64,000 nucleotides of DNA from Bradyrhizobium sp. PSBB068. Its GTDB lineage: Bacteria; Pseudomonadota; Alphaproteobacteria; Rhizobiales; Xanthobacteraceae. The stretch is taken from contig CP069300.1 of NCBI GenBank assembly GCA_016839165.1, positions 6,520,001-6,584,000 on the forward strand, given 5' to 3'. Shown here in pieces: positions 10,760 to 20,019 of the stretch. A program made the translations under genes and the position numbers. The notes under the pieces are model-generated. The model searched no databases. It was not told where the DNA came from and was given only the letters and a program-made list of their open reading frames with translations. Position 1 is the stretch's first letter. Each line of letters opens with the position of its first letter.

Positions 10760-12727
10760 ATGTTCAAGCTTCGATCGATTGCCGCTCGCCTGATTCTGGC
10801 GATTTCACTGACCGTCGCGGTCGCCTGCGCCATCCTCGGCGGCTTCTCGATCAGCCAGCAGCGTGCGCTGACCCGGCTCGCGCTCGATCAGCAGCTCAAG
10901 CTGCAATATGACAGCGTGATCGCCGCCATCGACTATGAAGGCCGCACCGCGCTTGCGGTCTCCGCCGTCATCGCTGCCCTGCCGCCGGTCGAAGAGGCGA
11001 TCGCCAAGGGCGACCGCGATGGGCTCGGCAAGCTGCTCGGCGCCCCCTGGGCGGCGATCAAGGCGCAGGGCATCCCGCTGATCTCGTTCTGGCAGGCCCC
11101 GGCGACGAGCTTCTACCGGATCCACACCCCGAAAATCTTCGGCGACGACGCCTCCACACGGCGCATCACCGTGGTGGAATCGATCAAGGCCGGCAGACCG
11201 ATCGTCGGCGTCGAGCCCGCCCGCGAGGCGCTTTCGATCTTCGGCATGACCCCGGTCATGCGTGACGGCAAGACGCTGGGCAATGTCGATATCGGCGTCG
11301 CCTTCGGCAAGGAATTCGTCGACCGCGCCAAGAAGCGCTTCGGCATCGACCTCGCCGTGCATTCGTTCGACGGCCAGAACTTCAAGCGGCTGTCGTCCAC
11401 CTTCGGCGACAGCGTGGTCGCGACCCCGGACGAGCTCAAGAGCGTGATGAACGGCGCGGCCGTGCTGCGCGACGCCGTTCTCGACGGCCATGCGGTGGAG
11501 CTCTATCTCGGCCAGATCAAGAACTATGCCGGCGAGCCCGTCGCCGTGCTCGAGATCATCAAGGACACCAGCGACTATGCCGCCGCTGCGGCGAGCGCGC
11601 AACGCAATCTGATCCTCGGCGTGGTCGCGATCCTGGCCGCCGCCATATTGCTCGCGTTCCTGCTCGGCCGCGGCCTGTCGCGGCCGCTCACCGCGATCAC
11701 CGCCATCATGAACCGGCTGTCCAGCGGCGACACCGACGTCACCATCCCCGGCAGCGAGCGCCGCGACGAGCTCGGCACGATGGCGAAGGCCGTCGATGTG
11801 TTCCGCCGCAGCATGATCGAGACCTCGTCGCTGCGCGACGCGCAGGAGGCCGACAAGGTGAAGGCCGCGGCCGACAAGCAGGCGCTGCAGCGGCAGATGG
11901 CCGACCGCTTCGAAGCCGACGTCAAGGGCATGGTCGCCGCCGTCGCGCGCTCGTCGGGCGACATGCAGCGCGTCGCAGGCGAGATCACGGCCAGCGTCAA
12001 CGGCACCTCGGAACGGACTTCCGCGGCAGCCGCCGCATCCGAGGAGGCGTCGGCCAGCGTCAACGCGGTCGCCGCGGCGACCGAGGAGCTGGCGTCGTCG
12101 ATCACCGAGATCGGCCGCCAGGTCACCCATTCCAGCCGCGTCGCCGACAGCGCGGTCGCCAAGGCTGCGGAGACCACCGAGATGGTGACGAGCCTTGCCG
12201 CATCCGCGGAGAAGATCGGCGACGTGCTGCGCCTGATCAGCGCGATCGCGAGCCAGACCAATCTCCTGGCGCTCAACGCCACCATCGAGGCCGCGCGTGC
12301 CGGCGAGGCCGGCCGCGGCTTCGCCGTGGTTGCCGCCGAGGTGAAGGGATTGGCGAGCCAGACCGCGAAGGCGACCGACGAGATCGCCGGCCAGGTCGGT
12401 GCGATCCAGTCCGCCACCGGCAATTGCGTCAGCGCGATCGGCGACATCAGCGGCACCATCCGCGAGATCTCCGGCATCGCCACCGCGATCGCGGCCGCCG
12501 TCGAGCAGCAGGACTCGGCGACCCGGGAGATCGCCCGCAGCGTGCAGCAGGCCTCCTCCGGCACCGTCGAGGTCTCCGCCAATATCGCAGGCGCGAGCGA
12601 GGCCGCCGGCCAGTCCCGCGCGCTCACCGGCAACGTGCTGGATACATCAGGCCAGCTCGGCGACCACGCCGCCGCGCTGTCGCACAGCGTCGACACGTTC
12701 CTCGCCGGACTGCGCAACGCGGCCTGA
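10760..12727 (+). CDS. Methyl-accepting chemotaxis protein with periplasmic Cache-type sensor
   Basis: 655 residues. Transmembrane helix 1 spans about residues 9-29. A periplasmic sensor of roughly 250 residues follows, resembling the double-Cache type ([29 protein letters not shown]). Transmembrane helix 2 lies near 282-302, with a HAMP domain to about 356 and a cytoplasmic methyl-accepting signalling domain. The CheA/CheW-binding hairpin tip is conserved around [19 protein letters not shown]. There is no C-terminal CheR-docking pentapeptide. It stands alone without other chemotaxis genes, so it must work with a kinase encoded elsewhere. The ligand is unknown. Confidence 0.95.
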   Translation: MFKLRSIAARLILAISLTVAVACAILGGFSISQQRALTRLALDQQLKLQYDSVIAAIDYEGRTALAVSAVIAALPPVEEAIAKGDRDGLGKLLGAPWAAIKAQGIPLISFWQAPATSFYRIHTPKIFGDDASTRRITVVESIKAGRPIVGVEPAREALSIFGMTPVMRDGKTLGNVDIGVAFGKEFVDRAKKRFGIDLAVHSFDGQNFKRLSSTFGDSVVATPDELKSVMNGAAVLRDAVLDGHAVELYLGQIKNYAGEPVAVLEIIKDTSDYAAAAASAQRNLILGVVAILAAAILLAFLLGRGLSRPLTAITAIMNRLSSGDTDVTIPGSERRDELGTMAKAVDVFRRSMIETSSLRDAQEADKVKAAADKQALQRQMADRFEADVKGMVAAVARSSGDMQRVAGEITASVNGTSERTSAAAAASEEASASVNAVAAATEELASSITEIGRQVTHSSRVADSAVAKAAETTEMVTSLAASAEKIGDVLRLISAIASQTNLLALNATIEAARAGEAGRGFAVVAAEVKGLASQTAKATDEIAGQVGAIQSATGNCVSAIGDISGTIREISGIATAIAAAVEQQDSATREIARSVQQASSGTVEVSANIAGASEAAGQSRALTGNVLDTSGQLGDHAAALSHSVDTFLAGLRNAA

Positions 12728-12801
12728 CCGGTGGGGCTGCGCTATGTGACGTACAGGGCACTGTGGTAGATAGACGCCACACGCCCTCGCGGAGCCTCTC
12801 C

Positions 12802-13257
12802 ATGCGCAAGCCGGCAACATCGACCAGCAAGGCGGCAGGGCGTGCGCAAGCAAGATCGGCAGATGCGCTGTTCGGCGCCTACCCTGCCCCCGTCAAAGCC
12901 AAGCTGCTGGCGTTGCGGCGGCTGATCTTCGAGACCGCGAAGGCGACCAAAGGCGTCGGGGCGCTGGAAGAGACGCTGAAATGGGGCCAGCCGAGCTATT
13001 TGACGCCGGAGACCGGCAGCGGCAGCACGGTCCGGATCGATCAGGTGAAGCCGGCCGCCGATCAGGTCGCGCTGTACTTCCACTGCCAGACCAATCTGGT
13101 CGAGACCTTCCGCGAGCTCTATCCCGAGCTCAGCTACAGCGGCAACCGCGCGATCCTGCTCGATGTCGGAGGCAAGCTGCCGGAGGCGGCGTTGCGCCAC
13201 TGCATTGGGCTGGCGCTGACGTATCATTTGCGGCGGAAGGCGAGCCCCAACGAGTGA
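12802..13257 (+). CDS. DUF1801 domain protein
   Basis: 151 residues from an ATG preceded by a GGAG ribosome site. The longer open frame upstream overlaps the chemoreceptor and is not real. The body matches the DUF1801 (YdhG-like) fold: an early helix LLALRRLIFETA, then EETLKWGQPSY, a beta-rich centre and the final RHCIGLALTYHLRRK. Proteins of this family are small and cytoplasmic and their activity is unknown. The gene is followed by a palindromic repeat. Confidence 0.8.
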   Translation: MRKPATSTSKAAGRAQARSADALFGAYPAPVKAKLLALRRLIFETAKATKGVGALEETLKWGQPSYLTPETGSGSTVRIDQVKPAADQVALYFHCQTNLVETFRELYPELSYSGNRAILLDVGGKLPEAALRHCIGLALTYHLRRKASPNE

Positions 13258-13379
13258 TCTCGCAGGGCGGGCAAAGGAGGCAGCGACGTGCCCACCATTC
13301 ACGTGGTGCTCACCATGGTGGGCGCCCACGCCTTGTTCACCCTGCAAGGTCGGCTTCGCCAGCACGACTGAGAAATAAT

Positions 13380-13503
13380 CGTCGTCCCGGCGAAGGCCGG
13401 GACCCATACGCCGCGGCGGATGTTGTGAATGGGACTCGTCATTCCGGCGGCGCGCAACGACCGGCATTTGGGGTTATGGGTCCCGGCCTTCGCCGGGACG
13501 ACG
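13380..13503. repeat. Palindromic repeat with perfect 29-bp inverted arms
   Basis: Arms 13380-13408 and 13475-13503 are exact reverse complements over 29 bases, beginning CGTCGTCCCGGCGAAGGCCG. The 66 bases between them are not coding. The element lies between the 3' ends of the DUF1801 gene and the convergent EAL gene, so it could serve as a bidirectional terminator as well as being a dispersed repeat. Confidence 0.85.
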
Positions 13504-13548
13504 CTGAATTTGTGGCACGATCCAGCGCAACGACGTTGTGGCAGCTTC

Positions 13549-15753
13549 CTACGCCACCAGCGCCGTGGCGACCCGCTGCGCCTTCAAGAGGCTGATGACC
13601 TCGGCGTTCGGCCGGGCGCGGCTGAACAGGAAGCCCTGGCCCTCGTGGCAGCCCTCGGCGCGCAGGCAGCTCAGCTCCGCCTCGGTCTCGACGCCCTCGG
13701 CGGTGATGGTGACGCCGAGCCCGACGCCGAGGCTGACGATCGACCGCACGATCGCCTGCGCGTCCGGGTTGGCGCCGAGGTCGCGCACGAAGGACTGGTC
13801 GATCTTGATCTTGTCGAACGGGAAGCTGCGCAGATAGCTGAGGCTGGAATAGCCGGTGCCGAAATCGTCCATCGACATCCGCACCCCGAGCGCGCGCAGC
13901 GCGTGCAGCGTCGCCAGCACCTGGCTGCTCTTCTCGAGCAGCAGCGTCTCGGTGATCTCGAGCTCGAGCCGCCGCGCCGGCAGGCCGGATTGCCGCAAGG
14001 CATCGGTGACCAGCGCCAGCAGATTGCCGGTGCGGAATTGCAGCGGCGACAGATTGACCGCGACGCGCACGTCGTCGGGCCATTGCGCGGCGTCCATGCA
14101 GGCACGATGCAGCATCAAGCTGCCCAACGGATTGATCAGGCCGGTCTCCTCGGCCACCGGGATGAACTCTCCGGGCGAGATCATGCCGCGTTCCGGATGC
14201 GGCCAGCGCACCAGCGCCTCGAGCCCGGTGATGCGTCCGCTGCTGAGATCGACCAGCGGCTGGTAGTACGGCTGCAGGCCTTCGTTCTGGATCGCATCGC
14301 GCAGGTCGATCTCGATCTTGCGGCGGCTCTGGGCGCGCGCATCCATCTCGGCCTCGAAGAACGAGAAGGTGCCGCGGAAATCGCTCTTGGCGCGCGACAG
14401 CGCCATGTCGGCGCTCTTCAGCAGCTTTTCGGAATCCTCGCCGTCGCCGGGCGACATCGCGATCCCGATGCTGGCGCCGATCACCACCGAATGCCCCTCG
14501 AGCAGATAGGGCTCGCTGATCGCATCCAGGATCCGCCGCGCCAGCAGCACGGCGTCCTCGGGCCGCATCACGCCGCCCTGCACGATGGTGAATTCGTCGG
14601 AGTTGAGACGGGCCAGCGCATCTTCCTCGCGCAGCGTCGAGCGCAGACGCTTGGCGACGGCGCGCAGCAGCTTGTCGCCGATGCCGTGGCCGAGCGTCTC
14701 GTTGACCGCCTTGAAATTGTCGAGCCCCAGCATCAGCACCGCGACCTTGTCGGTCGAGCGGCGGGTATGCTGCAGCATCTCGTCCATCTGCTGGCGCAGC
14801 AGGTTACGGTTGGGCAGGCCGGTCAGGCTGTCGTGCTGGGCCATGAAGGCCAGCCGCGCCTCGGCGCGCTTGCGCTCGGTGATGTCCATCAGCGCGAGCA
14901 GCATCGCCGGCTGGTCGCCGTGCATCAGCTGGCGCGAATAGATCGCAAGGTCGATCAGCGTGCCGTCCGCGCGCACATGCTTCCAGGTCCGCGCCGCCTG
15001 CTCGTCGCTGCTGCGGCCGGCGGCCCAGGGCAATTCGGCGTCGAACGCCTGAAGGCTCTTGATCGTCATCTTCTCGAACTCGGCACGCACATAACCATAA
15101 TGCGCGATCGCGGCGTCGTTGACCGCGAGGATCCGTTCGCCGTCGAGCGCGCACAGGATCATCGGCACCGGATTGCCGTCGAACAGCAGGCGGAACGACG
15201 CCTCGCGCTGTTTCAGTTCGGTGATGTCGACACGCAGGCCGACGATGCCGCCATCAGAGGTCAACCGCTCCTCGATCAGGACCACACGGCCATCGGCCAG
15301 GACCTGCTCGTGCCGCTCGCCCGGCTGGTACATCTTCTGCAGTCGCTCGGCGATCCACTCTTCCTCGCGCCCGGCGGCCTCGGGATAGTCGCCGCGCGCG
15401 ACGCCGATGCGGATGGTGTCTTCGAGGCGCGCACCGCGCTCGAACAGGTCGGAGCTGCGCTTGTAGATTTCCGAGTATTTCCTGTTCCAGAGGGTGTAAC
15501 GGCCTTCGGGGTCGAGGAACACGATGCCTTGCGGCAGGATGTCGATCGCCTCACGCAGGCGCGCGTTCGACTTGCGCGCCTCGGCGATCGCCGCCTCGGC
15601 CTGCGCGCGCTGGCGCACCAGTTCACCGATCTCGACCGCGGGACGGCGTGAACGGCCCGACATTTTCGGCACCGGCTTGGACCGGCGGCCCGGCGGGACC
15701 GACAGTTTGGCCTGCTTTGGTTTCTTGATCTTCTTCGGCCGCATCATCGGCAT
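13549..15753 (-). CDS. PAS-GGDEF-EAL protein; degenerate GGDEF, likely c-di-GMP phosphodiesterase
   Basis: About 734 residues. A basic Lys/Arg-rich N-terminus and a coiled-coil precede two PAS-like domains (around AIDILPQGIVFLDPEGRYTLWN and FDGNPVPMILCALDGERIL). A GGDEF domain follows in which the signature is NSDEF, although the upstream inhibitory RxxD (REED) is kept. The C-terminal EAL domain has the substrate-binding LEALVRW, metal-binding NLSPLQF and DDFGTGYSS, and the late Glu in GVETEAE all intact. It should therefore degrade c-di-GMP, with the GGDEF part as a sensor. The frame is open to 15918; I chose the Met at 15753, and 15771 is also possible. It is cytoplasmic with no membrane segment. 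Confidence 0.9.
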   Translation of the reverse strand: MPMMRPKKIKKPKQAKLSVPPGRRSKPVPKMSGRSRRPAVEIGELVRQRAQAEAAIAEARKSNARLREAIDILPQGIVFLDPEGRYTLWNRKYSEIYKRSSDLFERGARLEDTIRIGVARGDYPEAAGREEEWIAERLQKMYQPGERHEQVLADGRVVLIEERLTSDGGIVGLRVDITELKQREASFRLLFDGNPVPMILCALDGERILAVNDAAIAHYGYVRAEFEKMTIKSLQAFDAELPWAAGRSSDEQAARTWKHVRADGTLIDLAIYSRQLMHGDQPAMLLALMDITERKRAEARLAFMAQHDSLTGLPNRNLLRQQMDEMLQHTRRSTDKVAVLMLGLDNFKAVNETLGHGIGDKLLRAVAKRLRSTLREEDALARLNSDEFTIVQGGVMRPEDAVLLARRILDAISEPYLLEGHSVVIGASIGIAMSPGDGEDSEKLLKSADMALSRAKSDFRGTFSFFEAEMDARAQSRRKIEIDLRDAIQNEGLQPYYQPLVDLSSGRITGLEALVRWPHPERGMISPGEFIPVAEETGLINPLGSLMLHRACMDAAQWPDDVRVAVNLSPLQFRTGNLLALVTDALRQSGLPARRLELEITETLLLEKSSQVLATLHALRALGVRMSMDDFGTGYSSLSYLRSFPFDKIKIDQSFVRDLGANPDAQAIVRSIVSLGVGLGVTITAEGVETEAELSCLRAEGCHEGQGFLFSRARPNAEVISLLKAQRVATALVA

Positions 15754-16090
15754 CGCACGCCCCACGCGCATTCCAGTTCGGCGACATTTCTGCGATAAGT
15801 CTCTGAAAAATTGGTATCTCTTGACGAATAGCTGCGCGCGTTGAGAAGCCGCAGCATGCCTGCTTAGGAGGCGAGTTCGTGCCGGGAGCGACTTGCTGCC
15901 GGTATGCAAGTGACGCACGGCGCGGATTTGCGGCGTGGCAGAGCCGGCGCGTGGTGAAGGAAGCGTAAATCCACGCGCGGCTGCACAATGAATGCACCGA
16001 AAGTGCCTCGAGCGCTCGAATGTTTGCCAATGTGTGACAGGGTTATCGCAGGGTTAAGGCAGCACCCAAGCGGCGACTTCCGATTGCGGG
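15754..16090. other. Intergenic region without a gene
   Basis: The 337 bases between the GNAT and EAL genes, which are both on the minus strand, contain no supported gene. They include a TTAT-N7-TTAA element at 16043-16057 that resembles a CtrA site with one mismatch, and presumably the EAL gene promoter. Nothing else was recognised. Confidence 0.5.
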
Positions 16091-16570
16091 CTATAGCGGT
16101 TTGACCATGCGGATCGTCTCCGAACGAAAACCACCGCGCTCATAGAAATCAATCGCGCGCCGATTGTCGGCGAACACATCGAGACTGAGGAACCGATACT
16201 TCATGTCGCGCGCCCAATCCTCGGCGTGGCTCATCAACAGTTTCGCGATGCCCTGCCCCTCCGCCTCCTCCGTGAGGGCAAGGATCGCGACGTAGCCACA
16301 TGCCTCGTCGGTGACGCCATCCTTTCCGGGCTGCATATGGATGTAGCCCAACCGCACATCATCGTCCGACACGGCGATGAGCGTCCGGGAGTTTTCGACG
16401 GCCTGGTTCACGGTGGCGGCCATGTAGCGGTCTTGAAACTGTTCCATCGCTTCCAAGCCATGCCACGCGGGACCGGGGACGCCTGAAAGACGCGGAGAGA
16501 GCGCGGACAGAAAGTCGCGGTCTGATCGGGTTGCCTCTCTCACTCGAACCGAACCTGTGTCAATCGGCAT
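16091..16570 (-). CDS. GNAT-family N-acetyltransferase
   Basis: 159 residues spanning a complete GNAT fold. The acetyl-CoA-binding stretch is EEAEGQGIAKLLMSHAEDWA, corresponding to motif A (Q/RxxGxG/A), followed by the strand LSLDVFADNRRAIDFYERGGF typical of motif B. The substrate is unknown; the family includes protein, amine and antibiotic acetyltransferases. It is transcribed alone and divergently from mepA. Confidence 0.88.
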   Translation of the reverse strand: MPIDTGSVRVREATRSDRDFLSALSPRLSGVPGPAWHGLEAMEQFQDRYMAATVNQAVENSRTLIAVSDDDVRLGYIHMQPGKDGVTDEACGYVAILALTEEAEGQGIAKLLMSHAEDWARDMKYRFLSLDVFADNRRAIDFYERGGFRSETIRMVKPL

Positions 16571-16728
16571 TTCATTCTCCCACCATGGCTCTCACGAAAG
16601 CCAGAGCAACTACAGCAGATCGCCGCAGGCAAGCTCAATCCGCCCTGTGGGCGATCAAGCAAATGGGATGGGAGTGCGGTTCGTCTGCCACGAATCCGTG
16701 CTAGCCTTGCGTGGACAGAGTGATCCAA

Positions 16729-17676
16729 ATGACATCCTGCCTGCGTCTGATCCCGCTCCTGATCTCCGCCCTCGTCGCCTGCACCATCTCCGCGCGGGCG
16801 CAGGACAAGGGCTCGCTCAATCCGCAGCCATTGCCGCCGCTCGCCAACCCCAACGATCCGACGATCGGAGCGAAGCAGCTGTTCGCACGCAAGGTGCTGC
16901 CGGCAGCGATGCCGACGAGATCGATCGGCGGCTACACCAAGGGCTGTCTCGCCGGCGCCGCACAGATGCCGCTCAACGGCGACACCTGGCAGGTGATGCG
17001 CCTGTCGCGCAACCGCTATTGGGGCCATCCCGACATGATCGCGCTGTTGAAGCGGCTGGCCGCCAACGCGCACAGGGACGCCGGCTGGCCCGGCATCCTG
17101 GTCGGCGATATCGGCCAGCCGCGCGGCGGCCCGGCGCTGTCCGGTCACGCCAGCCACCAGATCGGGCTCGACGCCGACATCTGGCTGACGCCGATGCCCG
17201 ATCGCAAATTGTCGCGCGAGGATCGCGAGGAGATGTCGGCCGTCATGATGGTGCGCGACGACCGGCTCGATATCGATCCGCGCGTGTTCACATCAGGTCA
17301 TGTGCTGGTCATCCGCGACGCGGCGCGCGAGCCGGCGGTGCAGCGGATCTTCGTCAATCCGGCGATCAAAAAGGCGCTGTGCCGTGAGGCCAAGGGCGAC
17401 CGCAGCTGGCTGTCGAAGATCCGGCCGTGGTGGGGCCACGACTACCACTTCCACATCCGCATGCGATGTCCGGCCGGCAGCCCCGCCTGCGAGGGACAGA
17501 AGCCGCAGGCGGAGGGCGAAGGCTGCAAGCCGTCCGATCTCGCCTTCTGGTTCAAGGATTCGGTGCTGCATCCGAAGCCGCCGCCGAAGCCGCCGAAACC
17601 GCGCCCGCCGATGACGCTGGCGCAGATGCCGGCGGACTGCAGGACGGTGCTGAACGCAGCCGACGCCAAGCAGTGA
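16729..17676 (+). CDS. mepA: Penicillin-insensitive murein endopeptidase MepA
   Basis: About 315 residues with a signal peptide ending near SARAQ. It is an M74-family metallopeptidase that cleaves D-Ala-mDAP cross-links in the periplasm. Zinc-site segments are visible: SGHASHQIGLDADIW supplies His and Asp, and WGHDYHFHIRM supplies the distal His cluster. Several Cys residues typical of MepA are present. A proline/lysine-rich tail of about 30 residues follows the catalytic domain. The frame is open from a GTG at 16711; the ATG at 16729 is preferred. No obvious operon partner. Confidence 0.92.
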   Translation: MTSCLRLIPLLISALVACTISARAQDKGSLNPQPLPPLANPNDPTIGAKQLFARKVLPAAMPTRSIGGYTKGCLAGAAQMPLNGDTWQVMRLSRNRYWGHPDMIALLKRLAANAHRDAGWPGILVGDIGQPRGGPALSGHASHQIGLDADIWLTPMPDRKLSREDREEMSAVMMVRDDRLDIDPRVFTSGHVLVIRDAAREPAVQRIFVNPAIKKALCREAKGDRSWLSKIRPWWGHDYHFHIRMRCPAGSPACEGQKPQAEGEGCKPSDLAFWFKDSVLHPKPPPKPPKPRPPMTLAQMPADCRTVLNAADAKQ

Positions 17677-17822
17677 CATCCAAGCAATAACATCTTCGTC
17701 AGGCGGCTATGCCGGCCGGCTGGAAGTACGTTATGATCCCGCGTCGTCGCGCCGTAAGCGCGATCGAGCCATGGATCGCGGCGCCGATCTGTTTCATCCG
17801 TCATAATTGCATTGGATCAGAC

Positions 17823-18332
17823 ATGCGCAAATCGCTCATCGCCGCATCGCTGCTGCTCGTCTCGGCTCCCGCCTTCGCGGCAGAGGAGCCGAGCGGTTGC
17901 GACAAGTTCAAATGGTCGATCGACCGCGCCCGCGCCGCGCTCACCGCGCCGGATCGCGCCAAGCTTGCCTCGGGCAGCGAACAGGCGGCGCTGCCGCCGA
18001 CCGCCATCACGCTGGCGCTGGTTGCTCCTACCGATGCCAAATTGCCCTCGCCGCCGGAGCGCGCGCCGAAGGACGGCACCTTCGCCGGTTTCACCAGTTT
18101 CAAGGCCGCGCCAAAGGCCGGGCTCTATACCGTCAGCCTCTCGGCCGGCGCCTGGGTCGACCTGGTGCAGGACGGGCATGTCCTGAAGCCGAAGGCGTTC
18201 AGCGGCGCGACCGATTGCGACGGCATCCGCAAGACCATGAAATACGACCTCGCCGCCAGCCCGTTCGTGCTGCAGGTCAGCGGCTCAAAGGAGAACGCGC
18301 TGTCGATCGCGATCCAGCCGTCGAGTGAATAG
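17823..18332 (+). CDS. Secreted hypothetical protein upstream of the molybdate operon
   Basis: 169 residues with a clean signal peptide (MRKSLIAASLLLVSAPAFA-A). The mature protein has two Cys (GCDKF near the N-terminus and TDCDGIRKT near residue 133) that could form a disulfide, and a beta-rich pattern (GLYTVSLSAGAWVDLV). I do not recognise a characterised family. It is co-directional with modA 190 bases downstream, but the structured leader in between suggests a separate transcription or regulation unit. Confidence 0.75.
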   Translation: MRKSLIAASLLLVSAPAFAAEEPSGCDKFKWSIDRARAALTAPDRAKLASGSEQAALPPTAITLALVAPTDAKLPSPPERAPKDGTFAGFTSFKAAPKAGLYTVSLSAGAWVDLVQDGHVLKPKAFSGATDCDGIRKTMKYDLAASPFVLQVSGSKENALSIAIQPSSE

Positions 18333-18354
18333 GACGATCCGTTCGACAAAGAGT

Positions 18355-18425
18355 GGCTTTACCGTAAGCCCCAGCCTGCTATGTTTTCCGAGCGATATCC
18401 CCGAGGACCGTAAGTCCGTCGGGGA
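18355..18425 (+). promoter_or_regulatory. Structured leader of modABC (two hairpins)
   Basis: Upstream of modA lie two stem-loops. The first pairs GGCTT (18355-18359) with AAGCC (18366-18370). The second is an 11-bp stem: TCCCCGA with TCGGGGA (18398-18404 with 18419-18425) continued by GGAC with GTCC around a CGTAA loop, with one bulged G. The octamer ACCGTAAG occurs in both. No T-run follows, so it is not a classical terminator. It may be a cis-regulatory RNA for molybdate uptake. I could not match it to the Moco riboswitch from memory. Confidence 0.35.
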
Positions 18426-18521
18426 CCCGCGGAACAGCGCTTCCGTGCGTCGCGCCCAGACCTCATTGAACGCCTGATTTGCGCGCGCTCGCTTGCGCGC
18501 GATCTCGCACGGAGCGCTTCC

Positions 18522-19322
18522 ATGCCACGACTTTCCGTTTCAAGGCTCGCCGGCCTTCTCACTGCCTTCGTCATCCTGCTCGGCGCGATCGATTCGCCGG
18601 TGCGCGCCGAGGACAAGACGCTCACCGTCTTCGCCGCCGCCTCGATGAAGAACGCGCTCGACGAGATCGATGCGGCCTATACCGCCAAGACCGGCGTCAA
18701 GATCAGCGCCAGCTATGCGGCGAGCTCGGCATTGGCGAAGCAGATCGAGCAGGGCGCGCCGGCCGACGTGTTCGTCTCCGCCGACACCGACTGGATGGAC
18801 TATGCGGTCAAGCAGAAGAACATCAACGAGCCGACGCGGGTCAATCTGCTCGGCAACTCGATCGTGCTGATCGCGCCGAAGGATTCCAGGATCGACAACG
18901 TCAACATCGGACCCGGCTTCGACCTCGCCAAGCTCGCCGGTGACGGCAGAATCGCCACCGGCGACGTCAAGGCGGTGCCGGTCGGCAAATATGCCAAGGC
19001 CGCGCTGGAGAAGCTCGGCGCCTGGCAGGCCGCCGAGCCGAAATTCGCGATGGCCGAGAGCGTGCGCGCGGCGTTGACGCTGGTGGCGCGTGGCGAGGCC
19101 GTGCTCGGCATCGTCTATTCGACCGACGCCAAGGTCGAGCCCGGCGTCAAGGTCGTCGGCACCTTCCCGGCCGACACCCATCCGGCGATCATCTATCCGG
19201 TGGCGGCGACCACGACTGCAAAGCCCGAGACATCAGACTATCTCGTCTTCCTGCGCTCGTCCGCGGCGAAGACGATCCTCGAGAAATACGGCTTCAAGTT
19301 CCTGATCAGTCCGACGACCTGA
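18522..19322 (+). CDS. modA: Molybdate ABC transporter, periplasmic binding protein ModA
   Basis: 266 residues with a signal peptide (cleavage near VRAED). The ModA pattern is clear: LTVFAAASMKNALDEI at the start of the mature domain, then SYAASSALAKQIEQGAPADVFVSAD, and VKVVGTFPADTHPAIIYPVAAT near the end. It binds molybdate or tungstate in the periplasm and delivers it to ModB. Its TGA overlaps the modB ATG (ATGA), giving a tight modABC operon. Length is normal. Confidence 0.95.
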   Translation: MPRLSVSRLAGLLTAFVILLGAIDSPVRAEDKTLTVFAAASMKNALDEIDAAYTAKTGVKISASYAASSALAKQIEQGAPADVFVSADTDWMDYAVKQKNINEPTRVNLLGNSIVLIAPKDSRIDNVNIGPGFDLAKLAGDGRIATGDVKAVPVGKYAKAALEKLGAWQAAEPKFAMAESVRAALTLVARGEAVLGIVYSTDAKVEPGVKVVGTFPADTHPAIIYPVAATTTAKPETSDYLVFLRSSAAKTILEKYGFKFLISPTT

Positions 19323-20017
19323 TGTTCGAGATCTCGCCGACCGAATGGACGGCGATCCTGCTGTCGCTGCGGGTCGCCGTCATCGCAACGCTGGTGGCGA
19401 CCCCGTTCGGGATTGCGCTCGCCTGGCTGCTGGCGCGGCGCGATTTCTGGGGCAAGTCGCTGCTCGATGCCGCCGTGCACCTGCCGTTGGTGCTGCCGCC
19501 GGTCGTCACCGGCTACCTGCTGTTGCTGACGTTCGGCAAGCGCGGACTGGTCGGCGGCTGGCTCGCCGATCATCTCGGCATCGTGTTCGCGTTCCGCTGG
19601 ACCGGCGCGGCGCTCGCCTGCGGCGTGATGTCGTTTCCGCTGCTGGTGCGGCCGATCCGCCTGTCGATCGAAGCCGTCGACCGCCGCCTCGAGCAGGCCG
19701 CCGAGACGCTCGGCGCCGCGCCGTGGCGGGTGTTCGCGACGGTGACGCTGCCGCTGGCGCTGCCGGGCGTGCTGGCCGGCATGGTGCTCGGCTTCGCCAA
19801 GGCGATCGGCGAGTTCGGCGCGACCATCACCTTCGTCTCCAACATACCCGGCGAGACCCAGACCATCTCGTCGGCAATCTATTCGCTGATCCAGACGCCT
19901 GACGGCGATACCGCCGCGGCACGGCTCGTGATCGTCTCGATCGTGATCGCGATGGGCGCGCTGATCGGGGCCGAAGTGTTTGCACGCCGCGCCACCGCGC
20001 GCCTGCACGGGCAATAA
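19322..20017 (+). CDS. modB: Molybdate ABC transporter permease ModB
   Basis: 231 residues with about five membrane helices. The EAA loop that contacts ModC is present around AAETLGAAPWRVFATVTLPLALPGVLAG, followed by GFAKAIGEFGATITFVSNIPGETQTI, a ModB hallmark. It forms the membrane channel of the molybdate importer. It is coupled to modA by a four-base overlap, with modC two bases downstream. Confidence 0.95.
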   Translation: MFEISPTEWTAILLSLRVAVIATLVATPFGIALAWLLARRDFWGKSLLDAAVHLPLVLPPVVTGYLLLLTFGKRGLVGGWLADHLGIVFAFRWTGAALACGVMSFPLLVRPIRLSIEAVDRRLEQAAETLGAAPWRVFATVTLPLALPGVLAGMVLGFAKAIGEFGATITFVSNIPGETQTISSAIYSLIQTPDGDTAAARLVIVSIVIAMGALIGAEVFARRATARLHGQ

Positions 20018-20019
20018 CC

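Noticed and set aside
13429-15651. 740-codon plus-strand frame opposite the EAL gene
   Set aside because: Mirror image of the real PAS-GGDEF-EAL coding sequence, with Gln/Arg/His-biased translation.
18355-18521. Moco riboswitch before modA
   Set aside because: A structured leader is present, but I could not match the conserved Moco core; kept only as an unnamed leader.
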